From Martinezella tropici (GTDB taxonomy: Bacteria > Pseudomonadota > Alphaproteobacteria > Rhizobiales > Rhizobiaceae), in assembly GCA_000799755.1 (NCBI GenBank), contig JUHI01000027.1, positions 18,091 to 82,090 of the forward strand: a DNA stretch of 64,000 bases, given 5' to 3'. Position 1 is the stretch's first letter, and every line of letters begins with the position of its first letter. The notes under the pieces are model-generated. The model made no database searches. It had not been told where the DNA came from and was given only the letters and a program-made list of their open reading frames with translations. The translations under genes were made by a program, and so were the position numbers. Below, in pieces: positions 45,393 to 55,378 of the stretch.

Positions 45393-45719
45393 GAGCCGAT
45401 TGCAGCACAAACCGACCATGAAAGACGAGAACGCGCTTTGCGTTTGTCTGAAAGACGACGAACATTTTCTTCCATGCTGCACCAAGGCAGCGGAAGCAAA
45501 AACTAAAATCGAGGAATAGTCTATGTTTTTACTAGATTACATCGCCGGTAGCTGCCTCAGCAAGGCGGCAGCCGCAAAGCTTTTCTTTGCCTATGGGCGA
45601 GAAAAACATTCTTCCGTTTTGCTGGCCCGCACCCTGAAAATGGTTTGGCTTGCGTAGCTGGCGATCTCTCCGCCAGCTGTTCGATCGCGAATACCTCAGC
45701 TTCAGCAAGGGACCACAAG
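45393..45719. other. Divergent promoter region, lysR / binding protein
   Basis: A 327-base region with a dyad variant at 45521-45535 and no supported gene. The 45645-45719 extension of the binding-protein frame is not used because it has no signal peptide sense. Confidence 0.5.
45521..45535. promoter_or_regulatory. Candidate shared operator (dyad variant)
   Basis: CTATGTTTTTACTAG keeps the outer arms (CTAT...CTAG) and T-N11-A pattern but not the centre. The flanking TAGTCTAT and TAGAT blocks are as in the best copy. Confidence 0.35.
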
Positions 45720-47339
45720 ATGACCATCAACCGCCGCCGTTTTAATCAGTTGCTGCTGCTGTCCACCGCCGCGACGCTGCTGCCATCCATCACAACCCAT
45801 GCAGCAGAGACGCAGCCACCGCGAGGCGGGACGCTCAATTTCATCGTCGAGCCGGAACCGCCGACGATCCTTGCTCTTGCCCATACTGCCGGCGGCACGC
45901 AGAAGATCAGCCCGAAGATCACCGAGGGATTGCTGACCTACGATTTCGACTTCAAGGCGAAGCCGCAACTCGCCACTGAATGGTCTGTGAGCGCCGATGG
46001 GCTGACCTATACATTCAAGCTTCGTGCGAACGTCAAATGGCATGACGGCAAGCCTTTCACCTCGGCCGATGTGGCCTATTCGATCGAGCTTCTGAAACAG
46101 GTTCATCCGCGCGGACGCGGCACTTTCGCCAACGTCACGGCCGTGGATACGCCAGATGATCTGACGGCGATTTTCCGCCTCTCCAAGCCGGCGCCCTACC
46201 TGTTGAAAGCGCTTTATGCTGCAGAATCCCCCATTGTGCCGAAACATGTCTACGAGGGCGTCAAGATCGCCGATGTCCCGATCAATCCGAACGGCAGCGC
46301 CCCCATCGGCACCGGTCCCTTCATCTTCCGGCAATGGGTTCGCGGCTCCCATATCATCCTGGAACGCAATCCGGATTACTGGGACGCGGGCAAGCCCTAT
46401 CTCGACCAGGTCGTCGTACGTTTCGTACCCGATGGCGCCGCCCGCGCGGCTGGCTTCGAGACTGGGGAATTCGATCTCGGTGGCGACAATCCCATTCCAC
46501 TTGCCGATCTCGAACGCATCAAGGCGCTGCCGAACATCTGTATCGATTCTCGCGGCTACGAGACCAAGGGAGACCAGACGCAGCTTATCCTCAATCTCGA
46601 CAACGACTATCTGAAGGATGTCCGCGTCCGACGCGCCATTGCCCATGCCATCGACCTCAACGTCATCCTCAATACCGTCTGGTACGGCTATGGCCACGTC
46701 TCTCCAACACCGATCAGCACCTTCCTGCCTGACTATTCCGACGCCTCTATCAAGCCCTATGCCTTCGATCTCAGGGCAGCCGAAAAATTACTCGACGAGG
46801 CAGGCTACAAGCCCGATGGCAGTGGCACCCGCTTCACACTTCGCCTGACCCATAATTCCTACAATGAAGGCTTCAAGCGCGTCGCCGAATATCTGAAGCA
46901 GAACCTTGCGCGCATCGGCATCATCGCCAGGATCGATTCCTACGATTTTTCGACCTATATCCAGAAGGTCTACAACGAGCGCGCCTTCGACCTTACGGCC
47001 GAATATCTCGGCAATCAGTTCGACCCGACGCTTGGCGTACAGCGCGTCTATTGGTCGAAGAATTTTAAGATCGGTTTGCCGTTTTCCAATGCCAGCCACT
47101 ACCAGAACCCGGAGGTCGATCGCCTGCTTGAGGCCGCATCCGTCGAGGTTGACGAGGCGAAGCGCAAGCAGGAGTTCAACGCCTTCCAGAAGATCATCGC
47201 CGACGACGTTCCGGTGATCAATCTGATCGCGCTCGAAAACGTCACCGTCTTCAACAAGCGCGTCAAGAATCACACCACCGGCGTTGAAGGCGTGCAATCG
47301 AATTTCGCCGATGTCTACATCAAGGAAGGCGAAGGCTGA
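45720..47339 (+). CDS. ABC substrate-binding protein family 5 (peptide/nickel type), Tat signal
   Basis: A 539-residue family 5 solute-binding protein (DppA/OppA/NikA type). The N-terminus INRRRFNQLLLL is a twin-arginine signal, cut near THAAE. Conserved family parts are EGLLTYDFDFK, VKWHDGKPFTSADV and RNPDYWDAGKPYLD. It is one of three closely related paralogs (also at 55379 and 60449). No permease is next to it, so it probably feeds the Dpp-type transporter at 51196-55091. Ligand is unknown; the context suggests an organosulfur compound. Confidence 0.9.
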   Translation: MTINRRRFNQLLLLSTAATLLPSITTHAAETQPPRGGTLNFIVEPEPPTILALAHTAGGTQKISPKITEGLLTYDFDFKAKPQLATEWSVSADGLTYTFKLRANVKWHDGKPFTSADVAYSIELLKQVHPRGRGTFANVTAVDTPDDLTAIFRLSKPAPYLLKALYAAESPIVPKHVYEGVKIADVPINPNGSAPIGTGPFIFRQWVRGSHIILERNPDYWDAGKPYLDQVVVRFVPDGAARAAGFETGEFDLGGDNPIPLADLERIKALPNICIDSRGYETKGDQTQLILNLDNDYLKDVRVRRAIAHAIDLNVILNTVWYGYGHVSPTPISTFLPDYSDASIKPYAFDLRAAEKLLDEAGYKPDGSGTRFTLRLTHNSYNEGFKRVAEYLKQNLARIGIIARIDSYDFSTYIQKVYNERAFDLTAEYLGNQFDPTLGVQRVYWSKNFKIGLPFSNASHYQNPEVDRLLEAASVEVDEAKRKQEFNAFQKIIADDVPVINLIALENVTVFNKRVKNHTTGVEGVQSNFADVYIKEGEG

Positions 47340-47363
47340 GGCGCTACCTGCCAGATGATTATG

Positions 47364-47384
47364 AAGGGGGCGATGCGTCCCCTT
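47364..47384. terminator. Possible bidirectional terminator
   Basis: AAGGGG and CCCCTT form a six-base stem around a nine-base loop in the gap between two convergent genes. There is no T-run, so this is weak. Confidence 0.3.
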
Positions 47385-47396
47385 GATCGCCATGCT

Positions 47397-48818
47397 TTAG
47401 GAGGCGACAAGAGCAAGCGGCGTGAGTTTACCCAAAATGCGGTCGGCAAGCGCGATCGCCTGAGCCCGCTGTTCCGTGATCGAACTCGATTCCCAGGCAA
47501 CGCCTCGCAGCGGATGGCCGATCGCACTGATGTTGCGATGAATACGACCCTCTTCGGAGATGATATCGCCGTCAACGGTGGCATCAATGCCAAAACCGGT
47601 ACTATGGGGCCTAACTTCGCCGCTCTCGAGTAGGCTGCGGACAAAGGGATCGGAAATGCGCCGCCAATCATGGAGCTGATGGCCCCGGCAATCGATGACC
47701 CCGCCGAAGGAGCGCGTTTCAACACCGGTTCGGCTCTTCAATGTCGCCGAGATCCGGCGGCCGGCTGGCTTCATTGCGATCAATCTCGACGTCTGGTGCT
47801 GGAGGCGCCCCTCGGCACTCGCCTGAGTGACGGCACGGTAGCTGTCGGGCGCGGCGCGGTGCGCGGTCACATCCCAGAAGGCGCGGAGGTGCCGGGCAAA
47901 GCGTAAGCGCTCGACATCGTCAGCCTTTTGCCAAAGCGTCAGGATATGAGGTCTGATAGCCATGGGCAGGCTCTGCCAATCCTTGCCGGCGGCGGCAAGC
48001 GCGCGGCGCTCGGACTTGATGATCGATAGCAACGAGCGTGCCGTTGTCGGAAAAGGTTGTTCGGCAAGGAAGTCTCGCGCCGGCTCGGCATCCCGCCGGT
48101 CTTCGATAAACTGCCCTCGCCGCGAGATGACATGATATCTACCGCGAAAACCCCTCGCCTCCATGCTGGCCACCGCGTCGACCATCGACAGGCTGGAGCC
48201 GATCAGAAGAATCTCTTCGGCCTCCCGAAGGCGGTCGAGCGCGGTGGCATCCCACGCTGAAGCAGCAAAAGCCGGATGGCTTGCAACAGGCGCTTCCCGC
48301 GGTGCTGGGTCGGGCTGGAACACGCCAAGAGCGAGCACCACTTCGTCCGCTTCGATCTGTTCGCCATCGCCTGTCTTGATCCGAACCCTGTGCGGTGCGG
48401 CAATAAGCTCGGATGCCGAAGATCTGATGTGCCGCAATGTCGACCCGGCACGCGCCTGCGCGATTGCACGGCTCAACTCATCGCGGACGTAAGTGCCATA
48501 GAGATGGCGCGGCGGAAAACTCGCAGAGATATCCGCAGGTAGCGTCCAGCCATAACGCGAGGCATTGTCGGCAAGCCAGCGCGTCAGATGGTCCGGCTCT
48601 TCCGGATGCAGCGAAAATGTTCCGGCCGGACCGTTGACGAGATGGACAGCCTCGGTCGTGCTATAGGCGACGCCGCGTCCAAGCTCCTCACGGGGCTCCA
48701 GGATGGTGATCGATAGCGGGACTTCGGTCCGGTCGAGTAGCTTCATCGCCGTCAACGCGCCGGCAAAACCGCCACCGACGATGACGATCGAATGGTGTGA
48801 GCGTAAATCCGCGTGCAT
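47397..48818 (-). CDS. FAD/NAD(P)-binding oxidoreductase
   Basis: A 473-residue flavoprotein of the FAD-NAD(P)-binding (NAD_binding_9) type. The N-terminal IVIVGGGFAGALTA at residues 11-24 is the GxGxxG FAD loop; a second motif GSSLSMVDAVAS near residue 208 suits NAD(P)H. The conserved pieces YSTTEAVHLVNGPAG and the ending GVAWESSSITEQR place it in a family of unknown activity. It begins three bases after the stop of the acyl-CoA-dehydrogenase-like gene at 48822, so the two form an operon. It might supply reduced flavin or oxidise an amine or sulfide. Confidence 0.82.
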   Translation of the reverse strand: MHADLRSHHSIVIVGGGFAGALTAMKLLDRTEVPLSITILEPREELGRGVAYSTTEAVHLVNGPAGTFSLHPEEPDHLTRWLADNASRYGWTLPADISASFPPRHLYGTYVRDELSRAIAQARAGSTLRHIRSSASELIAAPHRVRIKTGDGEQIEADEVVLALGVFQPDPAPREAPVASHPAFAASAWDATALDRLREAEEILLIGSSLSMVDAVASMEARGFRGRYHVISRRGQFIEDRRDAEPARDFLAEQPFPTTARSLLSIIKSERRALAAAGKDWQSLPMAIRPHILTLWQKADDVERLRFARHLRAFWDVTAHRAAPDSYRAVTQASAEGRLQHQTSRLIAMKPAGRRISATLKSRTGVETRSFGGVIDCRGHQLHDWRRISDPFVRSLLESGEVRPHSTGFGIDATVDGDIISEEGRIHRNISAIGHPLRGVAWESSSITEQRAQAIALADRILGKLTPLALVAS

Positions 48819-48821
48819 GGC

Positions 48822-50057
48822 TTAGAAGACCTTGCCTTCTTCCAGATGCGTCGTGGTGCCGTTGATATAATAGTCACCAACCACACGTGCCTTGTGCAAC
48901 AGCGGGTTATGGTTGAGCACGGTACGGATATTGCGCCAGTGCCGGTCAAGATTGAGATGGCGCGATGTGGCGGAGCCGCCGCCAAGTTCGAAGACGTTGG
49001 TCGCAGCCGCAAGCGCCAGCTGTGATGCCACGATCTGGGTGCGCGCCGTCGTCAGAGCGCTTTCGACCAAAGCTGTCTCCAGCCTTTGCGGCTCATCGCC
49101 GGCGAAGGCTTCCGCTGTCCGATCGAGCGCACGGGCGCTTTCGCGGATCAGCGTGTCGACGGCATAGGACCCGGCTGCGATCTCGCCCAATATCTTCTGC
49201 ACGAAGGGATCAGCATTGGCGGTTTCGGCGGTGCTATGGGCGGCCGAGCGCGCCTGTTTGCGCACATAGTTAGTACCCTCGGCAAGCACGCCGCGAACCG
49301 CACCTGCCATCGAGGCGGCAAGGTGAAGCTGGCGTAGCGTCGATGTATGGCGGCCAATTAGCGTGTTCAAACCGCGCGTCGAGATTTCATGCGGCAAGAC
49401 CTCCACATCCTCCAGCAGGACGCCGCCGCTTGCCGTCAGGCGCTGGCCCATGCCGTCCCAGTCATCAAGGATGCTGATCCCGTTGCGGTCGACGGGCAGC
49501 AACACACCGACGAGTTGGTCCTCATCATTCCTGGCACTAAACGAGGCGAAATCGGCAAAAGCCGTGCCGGTCGCATACCATTTGCGACCGTTGAGCCTGT
49601 AGCTTTCCCCCGATTTCGTCAGTCGCGCCGTCACATCGCCCGGGCGTTTGGTCCCCTGCTCGGTATGGGCGCCGCCAAAGAGCTTGCCTCCCAAGACACG
49701 GGAAAGCTGAGTACGGTCGAGCGCACTGTTGGGATTGAGCAGCAAGGCCTCGGTGAAATTGAAGTGGCTCCTCAGCGCATGGGCGACGTTGGAGTCGGCA
49801 GCCCCGATCGTCATGATCATGTCGATATAGTCGACCACCGAGCCGCCTGGCCCGCCAAGTGCCACGGGAATGCGCAGCGCGCCGAGGCCGGCCTCCTTGA
49901 ACAGCCGGAAAGCCTGGTGCGGCAGTTCCCGTTCAAGATCCCGGCGCGCGGCCTCCTTTGAAATCTCAGCGGCAAGATCGGGTATCCTGGCCAGAAGTGC
50001 GGCGCGATCACTCGCGGCGGGAGCGGCTGGAATGGCGGATGAGGCTGTGTTCGGCAT
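48822..50057 (-). CDS. SfnB/DszC-like flavin monooxygenase (acyl-CoA dehydrogenase fold)
   Basis: A 411-residue enzyme of the SfnB-like group. It has LRIPVALGGPGGS, the flavin region GGAHTEQGTKRPG, LNGRKWYATGTAF, the shared DDWDGMGQRLTASGG and the C-terminal RHLNLDRHWRNIRTVLNHNPLLHKAR. It is more similar to the gene at 30146 than to the 38057/40966 pair. ATG 50057 is preferred to 50120 because the upstream 20 codons look untranslated and hold a hairpin. It leads a two-gene operon with the FAD protein. Confidence 0.85.
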   Translation of the reverse strand: MPNTASSAIPAAPAASDRAALLARIPDLAAEISKEAARRDLERELPHQAFRLFKEAGLGALRIPVALGGPGGSVVDYIDMIMTIGAADSNVAHALRSHFNFTEALLLNPNSALDRTQLSRVLGGKLFGGAHTEQGTKRPGDVTARLTKSGESYRLNGRKWYATGTAFADFASFSARNDEDQLVGVLLPVDRNGISILDDWDGMGQRLTASGGVLLEDVEVLPHEISTRGLNTLIGRHTSTLRQLHLAASMAGAVRGVLAEGTNYVRKQARSAAHSTAETANADPFVQKILGEIAAGSYAVDTLIRESARALDRTAEAFAGDEPQRLETALVESALTTARTQIVASQLALAAATNVFELGGGSATSRHLNLDRHWRNIRTVLNHNPLLHKARVVGDYYINGTTTHLEEGKVF

Positions 50058-50085
50058 GTGGGGCTCTTTCGGCGCCAGGAGGAAA

Positions 50086-50109
50086 CAGGCCCCACCTTGG
50101 TGGGGCCTG
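50086..50109 (-). terminator. Strong hairpin between the aldo/keto reductase and the SfnB-like gene
   Basis: CAGGCCCCACC and GGTGGGGCCTG make a perfect 11-base stem with a two-base loop. On the minus strand it is followed by TTTCC, so it can end transcription after the reductase gene; it also lies 29 bases before the next start. Confidence 0.7.
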
Positions 50110-50120
50110 AGCACGATCAT

Positions 50121-51179
50121 TCAGGCAACGGCCCGCGCAAGCGGCACGACGTTTTCGGCGTCAGCGGGGCCACTAAGGGGAACCCGGCCTTCGACGGGAT
50201 GGCTCGGATCGTTGAAGCCCGGCGTCGACGGATGACCGGTCGCAACCAGCCGGTCGACCAATGCTTCATCCTGTGCGTCGAGCTTGACGTCGAGGGCGCG
50301 GATATAGCTATCCCAGTGCTCCTCTGTGCGAGGGCCGGTGATGGCGGAGGTAATCAGTCTGTTGTTGAGCACCCAGGCAATCGCAAACTCGGTGGGCGTA
50401 ACGCCCTTGGCTTTGGCGTGATCGGCGATCTCCTTGGCAATGGCGATCGATTCCGGGCGCCATTCGGTTTCGAGAATGCGCTTGTCGCCACGGCCTGCAC
50501 GGGTATCGGCGGCCGGCGCCTGGCCCGGCTCATACTTGCCCGTCAACACGCCGCGCGCCAGCGGCGAATAGGAGACGACGCCAAGGCCGTAGTGATGGGC
50601 TGCCGGCAGCTGCTCGGCCTCGGCCGTGCGGTTGACGATGTTGTAGAGCGGCTGGCTTGCGACCGGGCGATCGATGCCGAGCTGATCGGCCAGATGCGAG
50701 ATTTCGGCGATACGCCAACCCCGGAAATTCGACACGCCGAAATAGCGCAGCTTGCCCGCGCGGATGAGATCAGCAATCGCGCGCACCGGCTCCTCCAGCG
50801 GCGCGTCGAAGACGGCGCGGTGGAAGTAGAGAATATCGATATAGTCGGTATTGAGCCGGCGCAGTGAATTCTCGACAGTCTCGATCACCCACTTGCGGGA
50901 ATGGCCGCCAAGGTTCGGCCCTTTCGTGTGCGAGTTGACGAATTTTGTCGCAAGAACCCAGTGATCCCGGTGCGCCTTGATGCCGCGACCGACCACTTCT
51001 TCCGACTTGCCGTCGTGATAGACATCGGCCGTGTCGATGAAGTTGATCCCCTGCTCACGGGCCTTGTCGATGATGCGGAAGGCAACATCATCAGGTGTCG
51101 GACCGCCGAACATCATCGTTCCGAGATTGAGCGGCGACACTTTCAGTGCGCTGCGTCCGAGATAGCGATAGTCGACCAT
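50121..51179 (-). CDS. Aldo/keto reductase
   Basis: A 352-residue TIM-barrel NADPH oxidoreductase. The catalytic tetrad is visible: Asp49, Tyr54, Lys79 and His120. The sequence is of the YajO/Tas-like group (GVSNFRGWRIAEI, YSPLARGVLTGKY). It reduces aldehydes or ketones in the cytoplasm and would suit the aldehyde released when a C-S bond is oxidatively cut. It lies 16 bases downstream of the DppF-like gene and so ends the transporter operon, just before a strong hairpin. Confidence 0.92.
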   Translation of the reverse strand: MVDYRYLGRSALKVSPLNLGTMMFGGPTPDDVAFRIIDKAREQGINFIDTADVYHDGKSEEVVGRGIKAHRDHWVLATKFVNSHTKGPNLGGHSRKWVIETVENSLRRLNTDYIDILYFHRAVFDAPLEEPVRAIADLIRAGKLRYFGVSNFRGWRIAEISHLADQLGIDRPVASQPLYNIVNRTAEAEQLPAAHHYGLGVVSYSPLARGVLTGKYEPGQAPAADTRAGRGDKRILETEWRPESIAIAKEIADHAKAKGVTPTEFAIAWVLNNRLITSAITGPRTEEHWDSYIRALDVKLDAQDEALVDRLVATGHPSTPGFNDPSHPVEGRVPLSGPADAENVVPLARAVA

Positions 51180-51195
51180 AGTCTATTCTCCAGTT

Positions 51196-52108
51196 CTATT
51201 GGGCGTGATGGCAGGCGACGGTGTGACCGCCGCCGAGTTGTGTGTAGATGGGGTCGTCAGTCCGACAGATGTCGGTCGCGAGCGGACAGCGCGTGTGGAA
51301 TCGGCAGCCGGAAGGCGGATTGTGGGGGCTTGGCAGATCCCCGGTGATCGACGCTGCCTGCTTGCGCCGTGACGGATCGGGTACGGCGGCGAGAAGCGCC
51401 TGCGTATAGGGATGCTTGGCGTCGTTCCAGAGCTTTGCGGTGGGAGCACTCTCGACGATGCGCCCGAGATACATGACGAGCACACGATCGGCGAAATAGC
51501 GCACGACAGAGAGATCGTGAGAAATGAACAGGTAGGAGAGCGAAAGCTCAGACTTCATCTCGACCAGGAGATTGAGGATCTGTGCCTGAATGGAGAGATC
51601 GAGCGCAGAGACCGGCTCGTCGCATATCACCAGTTCCGGCTGCAGGATCAGCGCCCGGGCAATACCGATGCGTTGGCGCTGGCCGCCGGAAAATTCATGC
51701 GGGTAGCGACTAAGCGAATTGGCCGGCAAACCAACATGGGCGACCATCGAGGCCGCAATGGCTTCGCGGCTCTTGCCATCGCCGATTCCATGAACGGCGA
51801 GCGGCGACGTCAGGATGGTCCGGATCGTCTGACGCGGATTGAGCGAGGCAAATGGATCCTGGAAGATCATCTGGATATGCCGGCGAACAGACTGCAATTC
51901 CTTGCCCGTCAGCGCGGCAACATCACGCCCCTTGAAGGTCACCTGACCGGATGTCGGGTTGACGAGACGCATCAGCGATTTGCCGAGCGTCGACTTGCCG
52001 CAACCGGATTCGCCGACAAGTGCGACCGTCTCGCCCTCGACGATCTCAAGCGAAACGTCATCCACGGCGCGCACGGTTCCATCCCTCGCCGGATAATGCG
52101 TCGAGAGC

Positions 52109-52131
<23 letters not shown>
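51196..52131 (-). CDS. Dipeptide-type ABC ATPase (DppF/OppF-like)
   Basis: A 311-residue ATPase with Walker A GESGCGKST, signature FSGGQRQRIGIARAL, Walker B LVICDEPVSALD, switch FISHD and the C-terminal oligopeptide domain whose Cys/His (CRFHTRCPLATDIC) are typical of the DppF subgroup and may hold an iron-sulfur cluster. ATG 52131 overlaps the DppD-like stop by 23 bases. It is the partner of the ATPase just upstream. Confidence 0.92.
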
Positions 52132-53103
<972 letters not shown>

Positions 53104-53104
<1 letters not shown>

Positions 53105-54105
53105 CAGCGCTCCTCCGAGAAACGAGGATTGAGTGCGTCATTGAGGCCATCGCCGATGAGGTTGAGCGCAAGCACCGTGAAGACAATGGCAAGCCCCGGA
53201 AGCGCAGTCAGATACCAGGCCGTGCGGATGACATCGCGCCCGGAACCGATCATCGACCCCCAGGAGACGCGATTGGGGTCGCCAAGCCCCATGAAGGACA
53301 GGGCCGATTCCATCAGGATGGCGCTTGCGACCATGACCGACGAGGTGACGATCAGCGGCGGCAGCGCGTTCGGCAGGATTTCGCGGAAGATGATGCGGGC
53401 ATGCCCGAAGCCGAGGCTGCGTGCGGCAAGCACATAGTCCTTCTCGCGGATCGCACGGAATTCGGCGCGTGTCAGGCGTGCAACGGTCGGCCAACTGACG
53501 ATGGCGATCGCGGTGGTCACCGTCGTGGTGGTCGGCTGTGCGATTGCGACCAGCACCACGAGGAGCACGAAGCTCGGTATGGTCTGGAAGATTTCGATAA
53601 GCTTGACGAGGAGGTCGTCGACCAGGCCACCGAAATAGCCGGCGAGTGCGCCAACGGTTACGCCCACGCCCAGCCCGAGCAAGGTTGCGGCGATGCCAAC
53701 GGTCAGCGAGATCCAAGCGCCATGCAGGATGCCGGCAAGAACGTCTCGTCCCATGGAATCCGTACCGAGCGGATAAGCGGCATTCTGACCGGGCCAGAGG
53801 AAGGGTCGTGCCACCATTTCCAGCGGATCGCCGGGATAGAGCACCGGCGCAAGCAGTGCAGCGACAGCAATGATCGCCAGAACGACGATGCCGAAAAGCG
53901 CATTCGGATTCGACAGGAAGATCTTCAGCTCCCGGCCACGTCCCTGCCGTCGCGCGTCCGCCACGGCTGTCGTACGCGCATCGGGCGCGTGAATATGCGT
54001 CCAGCGGCTCCCCGGCACAGGAGCAGCGTCTGGTTCCAACTCCGGTGTGCCGGCGCTGATCTCATTTTCCGAGCCGGAGTAGATTTTGAGCTGTTGTGCT
54101 TTCAT
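53104..54105 (-). CDS. Dipeptide-type ABC permease (DppC/OppC-like)
   Basis: A 333-residue permease. After a roughly 50-residue polar N-terminal extension (unusually long for DppC) come about six helices with the OppC N-terminal domain and an EAA loop (LAARSLGFGHARIIFREILPNALPP). It overlaps the DppB-like gene by four bases. It is one channel half of the importer shared by the three paralogous binding proteins. Confidence 0.92.
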
Positions 54106-55091
54106 CGGCTTGCTCCGATCCTGGGGTCAAGCCAGGCCTGCAGAAGATCGACCGCGGCATTGGCGATGATCACGAGAAACGACGAGAGAAGCAGGATGCC
54201 GAGCAGGACGCTGAAGTCGCGGGCCATGACCGCTTCGAAGGCTAGCCTCCCGAGGCCGGGCCAGCTGTAGACGGTTTCCACGACAACGGCACCGCCCAGC
54301 ATGCCGCCGAAATGCATACCTGCCATGGTAGTGATCGGGACCAGCGCATTGCGCAGCATATGCCGCGTTGTCAGCACGAAGGGGGAGACGCCCTTGGCCC
54401 GTGCGGTGCGAACAAAATCCTGGGACCTGACTTCCAGCATCGCTGCGCGCGTCAATCTTGCGTAGATGGCGAGATAGAATAGCGCCAGGGATGTCGCCGG
54501 CAGGATCATGTAGCGGGCGCGATCGAGAAGTACCGGCAAACCCGTCAGCCGCGAGCCGATGGTGCTATCACCGCCGCTCGGCAACCACCCGAGCTTCACC
54601 GAAAACAGCAGGATCAGCATCAGGCCGATCCAGAACCCCGGGATCGAATAGAACAGCAACGAGATGATGGAGATCAGCCGATCGGGCAGCCGGCCGGCGA
54701 AGACCGCCATCAGGGATCCCAGCACAAGGCCGACCACGATGGCGATGGCCAGCGCAACCAGCATCAGGGTGAGCGTGCCTGGCAGGCGCTGTCCGATGAG
54801 ATCGGCGACCGGCATGCCGTAACGTGGCGAAAAGCCCAGGCTGAAATGGGCGAGATTGTTCAGATAGTTTGCAAGCTGCACCAGGATTGGATTGTCGAGG
54901 CCGAAACGCTCCCTTAGCGCAGCCATCGTCTCCACAGTCGCTGACCCTGCCTCGGCCGCCATGACATCAGCCGCATCGCCCGGCGCCAGCTTCAACAGGA
55001 AGAAATTCAGGATGACGATGCCAAGCACGGTCGGCACCGCCTGAATGGCCGTTCGCCGTATCGTTCGTCCTATCCGCTTGTAAGCTGACAT
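54102..55091 (-). CDS. Dipeptide-type ABC permease (DppB/OppB-like)
   Basis: A 329-residue permease with an N-terminal helix at about 12-35 (AVPTVLGIVILNFFLLKLAPGD, the DppB signature) and an EAA loop (VRTARAKGVSPFVLTTRHMLRNALVP). ATG 55091 begins at the conserved part; the frame continues to 55136. It leads the Dpp-type operon and is divergent from the binding protein at 55379. Confidence 0.92.
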   Translation of the reverse strand: MSAYKRIGRTIRRTAIQAVPTVLGIVILNFFLLKLAPGDAADVMAAEAGSATVETMAALRERFGLDNPILVQLANYLNNLAHFSLGFSPRYGMPVADLIGQRLPGTLTLMLVALAIAIVVGLVLGSLMAVFAGRLPDRLISIISLLFYSIPGFWIGLMLILLFSVKLGWLPSGGDSTIGSRLTGLPVLLDRARYMILPATSLALFYLAIYARLTRAAMLEVRSQDFVRTARAKGVSPFVLTTRHMLRNALVPITTMAGMHFGGMLGGAVVVETVYSWPGLGRLAFEAVMARDFSVLLGILLLSSFLVIIANAAVDLLQAWLDPRIGASR

Positions 55092-55145
55092 CGCAACTCC
55101 CAGGCAGCGCCATGGAATTTGTAGACGCTGCATCACAATAGTAGT

Positions 55146-55160
55146 TGACTAAATCTGTAG
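55146..55160. promoter_or_regulatory. Candidate shared operator (dyad variant)
   Basis: TGACTAAATCTGTAG matches the best copy on the reverse reading (CTATAAAATCTATAG) at 10 of 15 positions, including the AAATCT core. It lies 55 bases upstream of the DppB-like start, in the gap to the binding-protein gene. Confidence 0.4.
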
Positions 55161-55378
55161 CTTTTGTCAAATCAGTATTGGTAAATATTTCCAGAAACCA
55201 TCATTTCTGCCGTATGTTTTAGTAATTTTTACCAAATAATATGCAGGAACTAGGGCAACGTTCTAAGTTGCCGGCTAGACGAGACAAAAAACTCTAAAGG
55301 ATCCGCTTCTTCGGGAAGATAAAACCAGGGATCGCCACCAACGCAAAAAGACGGTCCCATTTGGAAGGCCAGACCCAG

